Positions 1-10,182 are shown, counted from the first letter of the stretch. The stretch: DNA of 64,000 nt from JACRDG01 sp963760985 (GCA_963760985.1 CAVXFM010000004.1:248001-312000); one strand, 5' to 3'. Translations and numbers: made by a program. The notes: generated by a model from the sequence alone, not told the origin.

Positions 1-363
1 CGAGCACTGGGTCAGCATCTTTTGGTACTCCAGAAGATTCTCCCGGAATGCTTCGGTATCTTTCTTAGACTCAAGCCCCTCGAACAGGCTCGCGTGTTTT
101 TCCAGCAAACTCTGCGCCCGGACAAGGTGATACAGAGCGGTCTTCAGAGACTGCGGATCGCCGTACAGGAAGAAGTTCTTTTCAAATCGCCGGATTTCAA
201 GGACAGATTCTTCCAGTTTGCCTACGTCCTCGAGCACCGCTATCTTTCCTCCCAGGCGCTCCATCAGGTAGTGACTTCCCAATATGGTAGCAGCCATGAA
301 CAGATAGACGGTCACCACGCCGATGAATACCTTTTGCCTCACACTGAAGTGACTTCTCTGCAT
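1..363 (-). CDS. N-terminal part of a membrane sensor (histidine kinase or chemoreceptor-like), cut by the window edge
   Basis: Reading the minus strand from an ATG at 363 gives an uninterrupted frame to base 1, so only about 121 residues are present. An AAAGGGA ribosome-binding site lies just upstream of the ATG. The protein begins with a short basic stretch, then a hydrophobic segment at about residues 11-30 (VFIGVVTVYLFMAATIL). A helical, presumably periplasmic region follows, with the motif RRFEKNFFLYGD. That RxxEKNFxLY pattern is common in ligand-binding helical domains of delta-proteobacterial sensor kinases and chemoreceptors (family knowledge). Which output domain follows cannot be seen. 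The gene is divergent from the stress-type gene at 879, with a regulatory region between them. Confidence 0.6.
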   Translation of the reverse strand, partial: MQRSHFSVRQKVFIGVVTVYLFMAATILGSHYLMERLGGKIAVLEDVGKLEESVLEIRRFEKNFFLYGDPQSLKTALYHLVRAQSLLEKHASLFEGLESKKDTEAFRENLLEYQKMLTQCS

Positions 364-563
364 CACACGTCCCTTTGCACAACGACCCCATCGCGGGCCG
401 CGACTCTGACATCTGTGTTGCTATATGCAACTTCCGTTCCATTGTCCCCTGTTCCGCTGGCACAGGAAGAAAGCACTGATCTCGTGCCCCTTTACTCCGG
501 GGGACGGCACTGAAATGGGCTGGAATTGGTATGAAATGCGACACGCTATCTTGGCCGAGCATA

Positions 564-684
564 TTGCACTTTGCAACACCCGTCACCTGCGACCCGGATT
601 TCAGGTACCTGTACCTTTGTGGGTCATTCAAAGAAGCTTCTTTTGCCTTGTTGCATTGTGCAACAAAGTCCTTCTCGTTGCAAC
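564..684. promoter_or_regulatory. Cluster of TTGCA-type inverted repeats, candidate enhancer sites
   Basis: Three palindromes with the same half-site lie here. TTGCA-CTT-TGCAA is at 564-576. TTGTTGCA-TTG-TGCAACAA, a perfect 8-bp inverted repeat, is at 648-666. GTTGCAAC is at 677-684. Further TTGCA half-sites follow near 740 and 755. The first two share a TTGCA-N3-TGCAA core. Repeated palindromes 150-270 bp upstream of a sigma-54-like promoter are typical of enhancer-binding activators. The cognate activator is unknown. Confidence 0.5.
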
Positions 685-830
685 AAATATCTATCCTGTG
701 GATACTACGTCGTTTTTTGGTTCTTGCCTGTGAGGGGTGTTGCATTCGTTGAGTATTGCATGGGCTTTTTCTTCCGTGATCAAGAGGATTCGCTCAATAT
801 TCGTGAGCAAGCACGTCATGCTTGGCGGTT

Positions 831-846
831 TGGCACGAAATTTGTT
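831..846 (+). promoter_or_regulatory. Candidate sigma-54 promoter for the gene at 879
   Basis: TGGCAC at 831-836, five bases, then TTGTT matches the -24/-12 pattern with exact spacing between GG (832-833) and the -12 dinucleotide. The -12 element is GT rather than the consensus GC. It sits about 35 bp before the start codon and downstream of the TTGCA palindromes. Confidence 0.5.
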
Positions 847-878
847 AACAGCATTCGCAGGAGAACCGGGAGGTCGTT

Positions 879-1583
879 ATGAAAAGAGCAAAGGACAAGA
901 TCACTGCGATGCTGAACGCGATCACTTTCGCGGAGGCCGGAGACGTCGACAGCGCACAAGAATTTCTTGACGCATCTCCGGGATCCGCGAAGGTCCGGCA
1001 AAAGACGCAATTTCCTCAGGAAATCGGGGACCGCGAGAAAACGAGCCTCTTTGACAAGGTGCAGGCCCATATGGCTGCCGTAGCTTTCGCTGAGGCCGGA
1101 GATTTCAATGCGGCCAAGGAGTATGTGCGATCCGGGTGCAAATCCAGGGCCGTGCTCCTGGTGATCGAAGGAAGAGACCCCGATGAAGCAGCCTTCAGTT
1201 ACGCGATGGGACTGTGCAAGAGGATGGATGCGCACATGGACATTCTCCTGGTCGTGCGCAAATCCGAGAACGCACACAACGATGAGATTTCACCTTCGCT
1301 GAGGGAGTCGATCCAGGGGAGGCTGGCTCCGCTGGTCCGTGAGCTCGAACTTTCCGCGGTGCCTTTCAGCCTGATCATCTGCAGGGGTGATATGCGCGAA
1401 AAACTTTATGACTTTGCCATGCGCCACAAGGACATCAGGATGGTGGTGTACGATTCGCCGAAAGCGCGAGATGAATCCGCGGTGAGTCGTGGCTGGCACA
1501 GGATGATAGAGACTATATCTCGGAGGCTTTCGATTCCGCTCGTGGTCGTGTCAGCCAAACAGCCGCTCGGAGAGTGTATGTGA
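879..1583 (+). CDS. Universal-stress-type protein with duplicated N-terminal FAEAGD motif
   Basis: A 234-residue protein. The ATG at 879 is preceded by GGGAGG at ideal spacing. The N-terminal third carries two copies of a short helical motif (ITFAEAGDVDSAQEFL near residue 15 and VAFAEAGDFNAAKEYV near residue 68), so it looks internally duplicated. The rest (about residues 85-230) alternates strands and helices like a universal stress protein or Rossmann fold: AVLLVIEG, DILLVVRK, FSLIICRGD, IRMVVYDSP, IPLVVVSA. The G-x2-G-x9-G ATP loop of classical UspA is not evident. It is probably cytoplasmic, and the upstream sigma-54-like promoter suggests starvation or nitrogen-type control. Its exact function is not known. 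Confidence 0.6.
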   Translation: MKRAKDKITAMLNAITFAEAGDVDSAQEFLDASPGSAKVRQKTQFPQEIGDREKTSLFDKVQAHMAAVAFAEAGDFNAAKEYVRSGCKSRAVLLVIEGRDPDEAAFSYAMGLCKRMDAHMDILLVVRKSENAHNDEISPSLRESIQGRLAPLVRELELSAVPFSLIICRGDMREKLYDFAMRHKDIRMVVYDSPKARDESAVSRGWHRMIETISRRLSIPLVVVSAKQPLGECM

Positions 1584-1607
1584 AAAGGGCGTGCTCGAGT
1601 GGAAACC

Positions 1608-2558
1608 TTACACTTCAGGTGCAAAGCTATCGGGCAGCGTCCCGTCCACATCCAGGGTAACGCGATTGCGCCCACCCTGCTTGCTCGCGTACATGAGCTT
1701 GTCAGCTCGATCGATGAGCGACGCCACGGAATCGTCTGAACGGCCAACCGTGGCCCCTACTGAAATCGTGACGCCCAGCAGCCCGTAATCCGTGGGGATA
1801 CATGATTGAGCGACAAAGCTTCTTACCTTCTCTGCGATACCTGCGATTTGGGCTCTGTTGACATTCTTCACCACGACCACAAACTCTTCGCCACCCCACC
1901 GGCATACCAGATCGGACGATCTGAGACCGGACACAAGCGTCTGAGCGGTTCCGCGTAGCACGTCGTCGCCCGCCGCATGCCCGAAACTGTCGTTTATGCT
2001 CTTGAAGTGATCGACGTCTATGAAAAGCACTCCAAACGGCCAGTCGTACCGGTGCATTTCATCCAAACAACACTGTAAATGTATCTCCGCGTACCGTCGG
2101 TTTCCTACACGGGTCAGGGGATCGAGTAACACGATCTTCTCGAGTTCTCGAAGCCTCCTTCTTATTCTTTCGATCTCCCCACGATCCTCGAACACTTGGA
2201 CAGCGCCTACCGTCTCACCATCCTGATTCTTTACCGGCGATATACTGGTGAGAACTTGGGAAGGCTCCATCAACAGGCTCAGCGACTCAGCACTACCTGC
2301 GGCTTTGCCGTGATCTCCCGACCCCGCGCCGCAGAAACGTTGCAGTCCCGACCGGCCACCCGGAACTTCGGACACAAGAGGCTCCGGCTCGCTCCCTAGT
2401 CCGAGTTCTTTGGTGCCGTGTGAGACCCCAGGACCAAGCGAAGTGCACGAGGCTTTGCCCCTGTAGTAAATGGTCAGTCTCTCCTTGTCGACGACGTACA
2501 CCCCTTCGTCGTGGAGATTCTCCAAAGCTATCCTGCAAACGTCGTGATCGATACGCAT
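1608..2558 (-). CDS. Diguanylate cyclase with N-terminal PAS-like region
   Basis: The C-terminal half is a complete GGDEF domain. It shows the DPLTRVGNRRY entry motif, DVDHFKSINDSFGH and the signature GGEEF, so it should make cyclic di-GMP from two GTP. I place the start at the ATG at 2558 (316 residues), because the sequence further upstream to a GTG at 2705 looks non-coding. The N-terminus (GVYVVDKERLTIYY) and the segment VLTSISPVKNQDGETVGAVQ match the first and last strands of a PAS domain. The roughly 65 residues between them do not fit the PAS consensus in any frame, so this part may be divergent or damaged. No RxxD inhibitory site is obvious. The gene converges on the stress-type gene at 879. 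Confidence 0.8.
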   Translation of the reverse strand: MRIDHDVCRIALENLHDEGVYVVDKERLTIYYRGKASCTSLGPGVSHGTKELGLGSEPEPLVSEVPGGRSGLQRFCGAGSGDHGKAAGSAESLSLLMEPSQVLTSISPVKNQDGETVGAVQVFEDRGEIERIRRRLRELEKIVLLDPLTRVGNRRYAEIHLQCCLDEMHRYDWPFGVLFIDVDHFKSINDSFGHAAGDDVLRGTAQTLVSGLRSSDLVCRWGGEEFVVVVKNVNRAQIAGIAEKVRSFVAQSCIPTDYGLLGVTISVGATVGRSDDSVASLIDRADKLMYASKQGGRNRVTLDVDGTLPDSFAPEV

Positions 2559-3114
2559 GGGTACAGAGAGTCCCTTTCCCGACTCAGCCGAGACTCGCGT
2601 TCGGTGAAAATCCCGCGTGAAGGTCTCCTGGCGTGAATGCGAATGTGGAAAAAACGATCGTGGCGAAGGTGCGGCAATTACTTTTCGATTCCCTCGCTTA
2701 TACACTTGCCGTTCTCACGCGTCAAGATCAAAAAGACCGAAAGCCCTGTCTGTATACTGGTGCCAAAAGTGTTGTCCGTGTGATTCTTCTTGGGGGTCGG
2801 CAGGTCGCGTTCACTTCGAGCGACGCAAAGCTGGCGGATCTTCGTTCACGGGACCTCTCGCCACCCGTGAAACGAGCGAACCAATAGGGCGGAACTTGTG
2901 ACGTCTGGGATAACTTGGCTTTCCGTGCTCCTGTGTCCTGCGAAGGGATTGGCGCGTCACCATCCGCGGGGTCACGGCCTTGCTCGCACGTCAGGAATCC
3001 GAGGCACTACAGAGACCTGAGGATAAGGGTACTCAGCAGCCAGTTTCGACTTGTCGGGATGCGGACGTCAAAGACCGGGGAACACCAAAGCCCTGCAAAA
3101 AACGTACATGCTCG
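2559..3114. other. Intergenic region with a repeat copy
   Basis: No supported gene. It holds repeat copy R1 (2753-2868, minus orientation). The rest shows no promoter or terminator that I can defend. Confidence 0.5.
2753..2868 (-). repeat. Dispersed palindromic repeat, copy R1
   Basis: On the minus strand this reads GGTGGCGAGAGGTCCCGTG, then AACGAAGATCCGCC, GCGTCGCTCGAAGTG, and a tail with CCCAAGAAG and ACTTTTGGCACCAGTATA. Order and spacing match copies R5 (28.0 kb) and R7 (34.4 kb). The arms AGGTC (2802-2806) and GACCT (2852-2856) pair. Confidence 0.75.
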
Positions 3115-4357
3115 CTATTCGTATGGCGAGTGGGGACTCAACGGCAAATTGGTGTGAAGAATTTGAGCCTTGACCGCGTCGCCGGCAGAAAAGGGTGCAT
3201 TTTCAGGCGAGAGGCTCATGAGGCCATTGGCTATCACCATTGACCGTAACGCGCCGGAACTCTGGGAGCCCGCCACGGCGGCCATCATGCGACCGTCTTC
3301 TTCATACAGTCTGCATCTTACCAGATGAAGTCTGTCGGACCTGATGGTAACGTCGTGTACAAGTGTGGCCTCAATGAAAGGTCTGAACAGGTCCCGGTGC
3401 CCCATCATCTTAAGCAGAGCGGGCCTCACGAATTGCTCGAAGGATATCATCGCGGCTGACGGGTTCCCAGGAAGCCCGAACACGGGTTTGTTCCCGATGG
3501 TTCCGAATACTAGCGGTTTACCCGGCTTCATGGCTACTTTCCAGAATTTCACACGCATGCCTAATTTGGAGAGGGTGTCTTTGACCAGGTCGTATTTGCC
3601 CACCGAGACCCCCCCTGATGTGAGTATGACGTCTGCCCTCACCCCGTCGGATATGCGCTCGCGTTGATCCACCTCGTCATCGGTGGCAATGCCGAGCGAG
3701 ATGGGTACAGCCCCACATTCCATTACCTGTGCGGCCAAACTGTACGTATTCGAACACACGACCTTGCCGTCGACAAACGGTTCATCCAGGTCCACAAGCT
3801 CGTCGCCGGTGGAGAGGATCGCTACGGACGGCCTCTGGTATACATGTACGTACGCGTGGCCCAGTGTTGCGAGCATTCCTACTTCAGGCGGTCGCACGAT
3901 CGTCCCCGCGACAAGCACGTTCTCCCCGGCAGTGACGTCTTCCCCGCGGCGCCTGATATGCGCGGCAGGTCCTGGGTCTTTCAGGCAGACCACGTGATCG
4001 CCGTCGCGATCCGTGTCTTCGGCCATGATGACCGTATCCCCTCCTGCAGGGATCAGGCCTCCGGTCATGATGCGCACGGCCTCTCCCGCGACCAATGTCC
4101 CTTGAAACGGCCTACCTGCAGGCGATTCCCCGATCAGCTTGAGCTTGACCGCAGCGGTCGGAGAGGCCCCTTCCAAGTCCTCATGCTTGCAGCAAAAGCC
4201 GTCCATGGCTGAATTATCTGCCGACGGCACATCTCGCTTCGCGGTCACGTCCTGCGCCAGGAACCCGACCCAGGGCCTCCAGGATATGTATTCTTTCTCT
4301 GCCGAGAACGGGAATCTCCTCGAGTACTTTTTGTTGCGCTTCACCGATTTTAATCAC
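3115..4357 (-). CDS. moeA: Molybdopterin molybdenumtransferase MoeA (one frameshift)
   Basis: This enzyme inserts molybdate into adenylylated molybdopterin in the cytoplasm, in Mo-cofactor synthesis. Visible MoeA motifs are DNSAMDGF, MTGGLIPAGGDTVIMAED, STGDELVD, TSGGVSVGKYD and GLPGNPSAAMI. The expected N-terminus (KIGEAQQKVLEEIPVLGRE, then ILEALGRV) lies in another frame. It begins at a GTG at 4357 with GAGAGG upstream. The frames join if one C is removed near 4262, restoring EALGRVLAQDVTAKRDVP. The repaired length of about 413 residues is normal for the family. The cofactor would serve the molybdoenzyme at 18.6 kb, though the genes are not linked. Confidence 0.9.
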
Positions 4358-4555
4358 AGGAACCTCTCGTCCTTCTGTCCGTCATCGCAGGAACATCCTG
4401 CCATTCAATTTTCGCGATCCCATTGTGCCAATCCTCTCGGGGATGTGCAAGTTCTGTCCGAGCGATGTTTTCTTTTGGAAAGGCTTTTCCAGGCCAAGCA
4501 GCCGTCTTCCTGTGAAGTCCCGATGTAAAACTCGCCTCTAATGCCTTATTTCCTA

Positions 4556-4585
4556 TTGACATTCGGGGTTACGACTTCTACGAAT
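4556..4585 (+). promoter_or_regulatory. Candidate sigma-70 promoter for the acyl-CoA dehydrogenase
   Basis: TTGACA at 4556-4561, a 17-bp spacer, then TACGAAT at 4579-4585. The -35 element is perfect and the -10 element weak. It lies 80 bp before the start codon, in the roughly 300-bp gap (4358-4665) between the divergent moeA and dehydrogenase genes, where nothing else is seen. Confidence 0.4.
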
Positions 4586-4665
4586 AAACCGTTCGGTCTT
4601 CTCGCGCCGGTTTATCTGAGAGCCCGCGGCTGGCTCGGACTGATGATTCTTTTCAGGAGCGCACC

Positions 4666-5818
4666 ATGGACCACTTGCTCAACGAAGAACAGAAAATGGC
4701 CCGTGATATGGCCCGGAAGTTCGCAGACAACGAACTTAAGCCTATAGCGGATCGACTTGACCGCGAACATACGCACTCCCCTGAAGTGCTCCAGGCGCTC
4801 GGCGAAATGGGCATACTCGGTGTCGCAGTGCCTGTGGAATATGGCGGCGGGGGCATGGACTACGTGTCGTACGCCATGATCGTCGCGGAGATATCGCGCG
4901 GCTGCGGAGGCACCGGAACTATTGTTGCCGCTCATAATTCGCTCTATTGCTACCCTTTGCTCAAGTTTGGCACTGAGGAACAAAAACAAAAATACCTCGA
5001 ACCCTCCGCGTCAGGGAGATCGATTGGCTGTTACACGCTCACCGAGTCCGACGCGGGGAGCGATCCCGCGGGTATGAGAACTTCTGCACGGCTTGATGGG
5101 GATTCTTGGGTGATCAACGGCGAAAAGAAGTTCATCACCAGCGGCAACATCGCGGACTATTGCGTGTTCGCGGCAGTAACCGACAAATCCAAAGGATACA
5201 AGGGCATCACCCAATTCGTGTGCAACCTTCGTGAGACTCCTGGCTTCAAAGTGGGCAGAGTGGAAGAAAAACTCGGCATCAACGCGTCCGGGACCGCGGA
5301 ACTGGTCTTCGAAGATGCGCGGGTGCCCAAAGAGGCGATTCTCGGAGAACCAGGCTCAGGGCTTCGTCAGATGCTCGAGACCCTGGATAGCGGGAGGATC
5401 AGCATAGCCGCACAGGCGCTCGGAATCGGAAGGGCTGTCCTGGAGGATTCCCTCGCATACGCGAAGACCCGTACCCAATTCGGTAAGCCGATCAGCAAGT
5501 TTCAGGCTATCCAGTGGAAATTGGCCGACATGGCCACGCAACTGGACGCGGCCGAATTGCTGATCTGGCACGCGGCATTGCGGGAAGATCAGGGTCTCCG
5601 GTTTGAGAAGGAAGCAGCCATGGCCAAGCTCTTTGCGTCCGACGTGGCCATGCACGCTGCAGTAGAAGGGATTCAGGTGCTCGGTGGATACGGGTATCTG
5701 CAAGGATTACCCGATGGAAAGACACTTCCGGGACGTGAAGATCACCCAGATTTACGAAGGTACCAATGAAATTCAGAGGCTTGTCATAGCCAGAAACCTG
5801 CTCGGAAAACGCGGCTGA
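4666..5818 (+). CDS. Acyl-CoA dehydrogenase (one frameshift near the 3' end)
   Basis: FAD enzyme that introduces the alpha-beta double bond in acyl-CoA, passing electrons to electron-transfer flavoprotein. Family motifs are clear: the N-terminal helical domain (NEEQKMARDMARKFADNE), YTLTESDAGSDPAGM, GEKKFITSGN, FGKPISKFQAIQWKLADM and ILGGYGYL-type sequence (VLGGYGYLQ). The catalytic-base motif YEGTNEIQR falls after a frame change near 5703. Removing one G from CAAGGATTA restores QDYPMERHFRDVKITQIYEGTNEIQRL in separate codons and a stop at 5816-5818, giving about 383 residues, the usual family length. The substrate cannot be read from sequence; short-chain butyryl- or 2-methylacyl-type enzymes look similar. 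meaB follows closely, hinting at propionate or branched-chain metabolism. Confidence 0.9.
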
Positions 5819-5962
5819 CCGGATTATTTCAAGAGCCCCTCTGCAATTCGCGGCGACCCGGAGGACACACTTCACCCGGGGAACACCGGGGGGCTCGATT
5901 CGTCAGGTCAATTTCTGGCACCTTACATAGTGGAGCGTCACTGCAAGGAAAGGTCTCACGCT

Positions 5963-7003
5963 ATGGAGAGGGACACGCGAAACGGCTTTGAAGATGCCCC
6001 ATTTACGAGTGAGGTCCACCATACTGCAAAGGAAGAACCATTGCTGGCGGAACAAATCATCCAAGGCGATATCAGGGCCGCTGCCCGAATGATTCGTCGA
6101 ATCGACGACGGAGACCGTGACGTATTTCCCGAGCTGGCCGTGTTGTACCGACACGCGGGCAAGGCTCATGTGATCGGCTTTACCGGATCCCCTGGAGTGG
6201 GTAAGTCGACCATGGTCGACAGAATCGCGTCCAAGTTCAGAGAGGATGGGAAGACCGTGGGCATATTGGCGGTCGACCCCACCAGCCCTTTCACCGGTGG
6301 AGCTATCTTGGGCGACCGGATCAGGATGCAAAAGCATTTTCTGGACGACGGTGTTTTCATCCGATCCATGGCTACCCGCGGCAAGTTCGGCGGCCTGACG
6401 CGCTCGACCGCTGATGCGATCGTGGTCCTGGACGCGATGGGAAAGGACACGATTATCGTCGAGACCGTAGGTGTCGGTCAAGATGAAGTCGAAATTGTCC
6501 ACAACGCTCACACTACGGTGCTGGTGACCATTCCCGGGATGGGCGATGACATTCAGGCTATAAAGGCCGGTCTCATGGAGATCGGCGACCTCTTTGTCGT
6601 GAACAAAGCCGACCGGGAGGGCGCATCAAAAACCGTCCGGGAACTGCGGATGATGTTGGGGATGTCTTTCGCCCGGTACGAGGCAGCCGGCTGGACGCCG
6701 CCAATCATCGAAGCAGTCGCCATCGAAGATAAAGGCGTAGACGAGCTCTATCGGTCCCTCCTCGAACACCGAGCCCATCTGGAGTCCCATGGGAAAGATA
6801 GGCTCAAAAACATCGAGCGTGCGAGAGTGAAAAATCAACTCCTCGATCTCCTCAAGGAAGGCCTTATGGACGTGGCAATGGAGCGTTTGGGTGGGCCGGA
6901 GTCCTTGGATGGTGTGGTGGAAGAGATCGCCGCGAGACAAAAGGACCCGTACGGTGCGAGCATGGAGTTGGTGGAAAAACTGTTGGGAGGTCCGACCCGG
7001 TGA
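5963..7003 (+). CDS. meaB: MeaB-type GTPase chaperone of methylmalonyl-CoA mutase
   Basis: MeaB/ArgK family G protein that protects and reloads the B12-dependent methylmalonyl-CoA mutase. The P-loop is GSPGVGKST. Downstream are the family motifs VDPTSPFTGGAILGDRIRM, TRGKFGGLTRST, VETVGVGQDEVE and the guanine motif NKAD. The ATG at 5963 is preferred over an in-frame GTG at 5930 because GGAAAGG lies about 9 bases before it, giving 346 residues, typical for the family. The mutase genes are not in this window. Its 3' end overlaps the next gene by four bases (GTGA), suggesting translational coupling. Confidence 0.93.
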   Translation: MERDTRNGFEDAPFTSEVHHTAKEEPLLAEQIIQGDIRAAARMIRRIDDGDRDVFPELAVLYRHAGKAHVIGFTGSPGVGKSTMVDRIASKFREDGKTVGILAVDPTSPFTGGAILGDRIRMQKHFLDDGVFIRSMATRGKFGGLTRSTADAIVVLDAMGKDTIIVETVGVGQDEVEIVHNAHTTVLVTIPGMGDDIQAIKAGLMEIGDLFVVNKADREGASKTVRELRMMLGMSFARYEAAGWTPPIIEAVAIEDKGVDELYRSLLEHRAHLESHGKDRLKNIERARVKNQLLDLLKEGLMDVAMERLGGPESLDGVVEEIAARQKDPYGASMELVEKLLGGPTR

Positions 7004-9436
7004 TATCTGCGAAAGCAGTCCTGAAAATGGATATGGATCCCATCAAGCTGTTGAGGATCTTTACCGTGATTCCGGTAGTCTTGATCCTCCTGGCAGGGGC
7101 CGGAGCCTTTTGGATCTACTTTTTCGTGGTGTCGCTGCTGCCCGAGGGGGAGTCGGTCGTGAATATCCCGGGGCTGGCTGCCGAAGTGAAGGTGGTGCGC
7201 GACAGAACCGGTGTGCCGGGAATCATCGCGGACAGGGAAGAAGACCTGGCAATGGTCCTCGGATACGTCATGGCTCAGGATCGGCTTTGGCAAATCGATT
7301 ACTTGAGGCGAGCAGGCCAGGGACGACTCGCTGAGATCCTCGGCTCGGATTATCTCAAGGGCGACATGCTCATGAGGACCCTCAGGGCTGGCACAAAGAA
7401 TCCTGACTACTCCGCGGTGCTCAATGAGCGGGAACAAATGTGGTTGGACCATTTTGTCCAGGGTGTAAACAGATACATCGTGAGCCGCGCCGCGAAACCT
7501 CCTGTGGAATTCTCGCTTCTGGAGTACCGGCCTGCGTTATTCTCCGCGGAAGATGTGAAGTCGATTTGTGTTGCCTTGGCTTGGGAGAGTTCGCTCGCGG
7601 GTCGCATAGATCCACTCATGACGCGGATTTTTGCCAAACTTGGCAAGGACCGTGCACAGTTGTTGTTTCCCTCGGACCCGGCCTGTTTCCACGGCTCGGT
7701 ATCGGCTGATCTCAAGGGATGGAATCCCACGGGGATTATCTTTTCTCGGCTCTTGAGCGGACGCGGTTTTCCACGCGTACCGGGGTTCACCGGCGGATCA
7801 GTCTGGGCGGTGGGACAAGCCCGCTCTGCCAGCGGATCGCCCTTGACAGCGTGTTCCGTGTACCAGAGATTGACCGCGCCGGGATTCTGGTACCGTGCGC
7901 GTCTGAGTGCCCCGAATTTCCAACTTTCAGGAGCCTTTATTCCGGGGGTGCCCGCTGCGGTGGTAGGAAACAACGACCACGTGAACTGGGGCTGCGTGTC
8001 CGCGGCAGTGGACGAGCGCGGATCTGTACATCGAGCGGCTGGATTCGGATGCTCCCCACAGTTATTGGAGAATAGACCGCTGGAGAAAGCTCCACGAAGT
8101 ACGGGAGAGTTTTCGGATCAAGGGCGGTTCCACGAAAGCGCGAACCATTCAGTTGACGGACACGGGTCCTTTAGTTTCTGACGTCAGCCAGGGCCGCTCA
8201 CTATCCCTGAGGTGGACCGGTCGGGATGGTCCCGGGATCTTTCCCGCGCTGTGCCGTCTCAACCGCGCACAGGACGGAAAACAGGTGAAGAGTGCCTTGA
8301 GACTGCTCAAAGCGCCTGGCGTCAATGTGGTCTGGGCCGACAAAGGTGGCAATTACGGAATTCAAGAGGCCGGGTACCTGTCCCTGTGCGGCCTGCCGAG
8401 AGCGACGGCATCCTGCCCGTGCCTGCATGGACGGGAGTGCATGACTGGCGAGGGTTCGTGCCGTTTGACGAGCTGCCTTCCGCGACGAATCCCGCGAGCG
8501 GGTTTGCCGTGGCCGCGGATGGCCGCCCCGGTGCAGAAAAGTATCCGTATCTGGTAAGTTGCTACTGGAGCCGCGAATCCAAGTGTTCTCGGATCACGGA
8601 CATGATCAAGGATGTCAGCAGCCATCAGAGGGAGAGCTTCCAGAAAATCCAGGCAGATACTCTCTCCCCTCTGGCGCGGGATCTGACTCCCGTGCTCCTG
8701 AAAGCGCTTCGCGGCAGCGCCGGAAAATCCGCGGAAGAAGAAACAGGCAATCAAGACCCTTTCTTCATGGGACTTTCACATGGCCAGCAATTCCTCAGGT
8801 GCCACGATTTTCGGTCTTTTTTACCAATCTCTCCTCAAGGACTTGTTCCTGAAACCGTTGGGCGAACAGCTTTACGATGGATTTGCCGGCTGTTTCCCTC
8901 TGGCTTCCCGAGTAGTGGCAAGCACGTTTGTCAGGCACGAGAACGGCTGGCTTGCAGGCGTGAATCCTGATAAAGTGTTGGTGCATAGCTTCCGGAAAGG
9001 TGTGGGCCTCGGCAAGGGCCTTGTGGGGGGTGACCCCGCGAAATGGAAGTGGGGCGAGATCCACACAGCCGTGTTTCCGCACCCGATTGCAGCCAGATCG
9101 AGGTTCCTTGAAGCCCTCTACCAGGTGGGCCCATTGGCTATGCCAGGTTCCGGGGATACGATCAATAGTGCCGGTTGGTCCGTTGCAAGGCCGTTTCATG
9201 TCCTGGACGGCGTCTCTTTGCGGCAGATTGCCGATATGACAGACCCGCCTCAGGTGTTCGCGGTGGCGCCCATGGGAAGTTCAGCGCATTTCTTTTCTGC
9301 TCATTATAAGGATGAGACGCGCGCTTGGCTCGACGGGCGTTCCTTTCAGGAACCACTTCACACCACGGAGATCCGGAAAACCGGCGGCAACGCAGTGCTC
9401 TTCAAACCCGGTGTGGAATTGCTTTCCCGCCATTAG
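7000..9436 (+). CDS. Penicillin acylase family hydrolase, broken by three frame changes
   Basis: N-terminal-nucleophile amidohydrolase of the penicillin G/acyl-homoserine-lactone acylase family. The frame opens with a membrane anchor or signal (VVLILLAGAGAFWIYFFVVSLL), then VKVVRDRTGVPGIIA and GYVMAQDRLWQ, typical of the alpha subunit. The candidate nucleophile is the Ser in GGSVWAVG at about residue 267; the family usually has S-N there, and here it is S-V. GVPAAVVGNNDHVNWG follows. Frames change near 8025, 8370 and 8755, and the later parts (PAWTGVHDWRGFVPFDELP, MASNSSGATIF, LPMPGSGDT-like LAMPGSGDTINSAG) are all recognisable. Total about 810 residues, normal for the family. It is either a decaying gene or, more likely here, an error-affected sequence. 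The natural substrate is unknown. Confidence 0.75.
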
Positions 9437-9449
9437 GTCAGGCAGCAGC

Positions 9450-10058
9450 GTGAACACACTACCTTCTCACATCCTCATCGCCACAAGAAACCGCGGCAAG
9501 GTAAAAGAAATCCAGGACATGCTCAAGGGACTCCCGGTGAAATTCCTTTCCCTCGACGACATGCCCGATTCCCCGGAGGTGGAGGAAGACGGGGCAACCT
9601 TTGAGGAGAACGCCCTGAAAAAAGCCGGAACCATGGCTCAAACCTTCGGCATCCCCACCCTCGCGGACGACTCGGGTTTGTGTGTGGACGCGTTGGGCGG
9701 ACGTCCTGGAGTACTTTCCGCGCGTTACGGAGGGAAAGATGCCTCGGATGAGCAGAAGTGTCTCCGCATGCTCGAGGAAATGGCCGCGGTTCCTGACGAT
9801 CGACGCACCGCGCGATTTGTATGCGTGCTGGCATTGGCCTCGCGAGATGGTGAGGAGAAGGTCTTTAGGGGCGTATGTGAAGGCCGCATCATCCATGAAC
9901 TGCGAGGCAGTCGCGGATTCGGGTACGACCCCATATTCTTCCATGACGAGGCTTCGTGCACCTTTGCAGAAATGAGTCTGGACGCGAAGAACCGCGTGAG
10001 CCACCGGGGAAAGGCTCTTGTCGCGTTTTCCGCATACATGAAATCACTGGTTTCATAG
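9450..10058 (+). CDS. rdgB: XTP/dITP diphosphatase (RdgB/HAM1 family)
   Basis: Removes non-canonical purine nucleotides (ITP, dITP, XTP) by pyrophosphohydrolysis. The GTG at 9450 gives 202 residues, the usual size, starting HILIATRNRGKVKEI, the conserved nucleotide-binding N-terminus (T-x-N-x-x-K). Other motifs are ADDSGLCVDALGGRPGV, GFGYDPIF and SHRGKAL. The ribosome-binding site before the GTG is poor, and the gene follows the acylase by 13 bases, so it may be translated in an operon with it. Confidence 0.92.
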   Translation: MNTLPSHILIATRNRGKVKEIQDMLKGLPVKFLSLDDMPDSPEVEEDGATFEENALKKAGTMAQTFGIPTLADDSGLCVDALGGRPGVLSARYGGKDASDEQKCLRMLEEMAAVPDDRRTARFVCVLALASRDGEEKVFRGVCEGRIIHELRGSRGFGYDPIFFHDEASCTFAEMSLDAKNRVSHRGKALVAFSAYMKSLVS

Positions 10059-10182
10059 AGTTCTCCTTGAGAAAAATGACCGATTGGCCACGCGGCCACG
10101 CCTTTGGCGGAATGCCTTGCCCCGCGCCCCCAAGGAGTCACGAACCCAATCGCACAGAGATCCTGGTGATCATGACAGTTAC

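Noticed and set aside
22..513. Plus-strand frame at the left edge
   Set aside because: The minus strand here encodes a membrane sensor with a signal-like segment and known motif; the plus frame has neither.
2020..2620. A hidden PAS domain in another frame, or inverted, in the middle of the diguanylate cyclase gene
   Set aside because: All three minus-strand frames and the plus-strand frames were read; none gives a PAS core, so the segment is only noted as divergent or damaged.
7000..9436. The acylase gene as a true pseudogene
   Set aside because: Three frame breaks are present, but essential genes nearby show the same kind of single-base insertions, so sequence error is at least as likely; left open.
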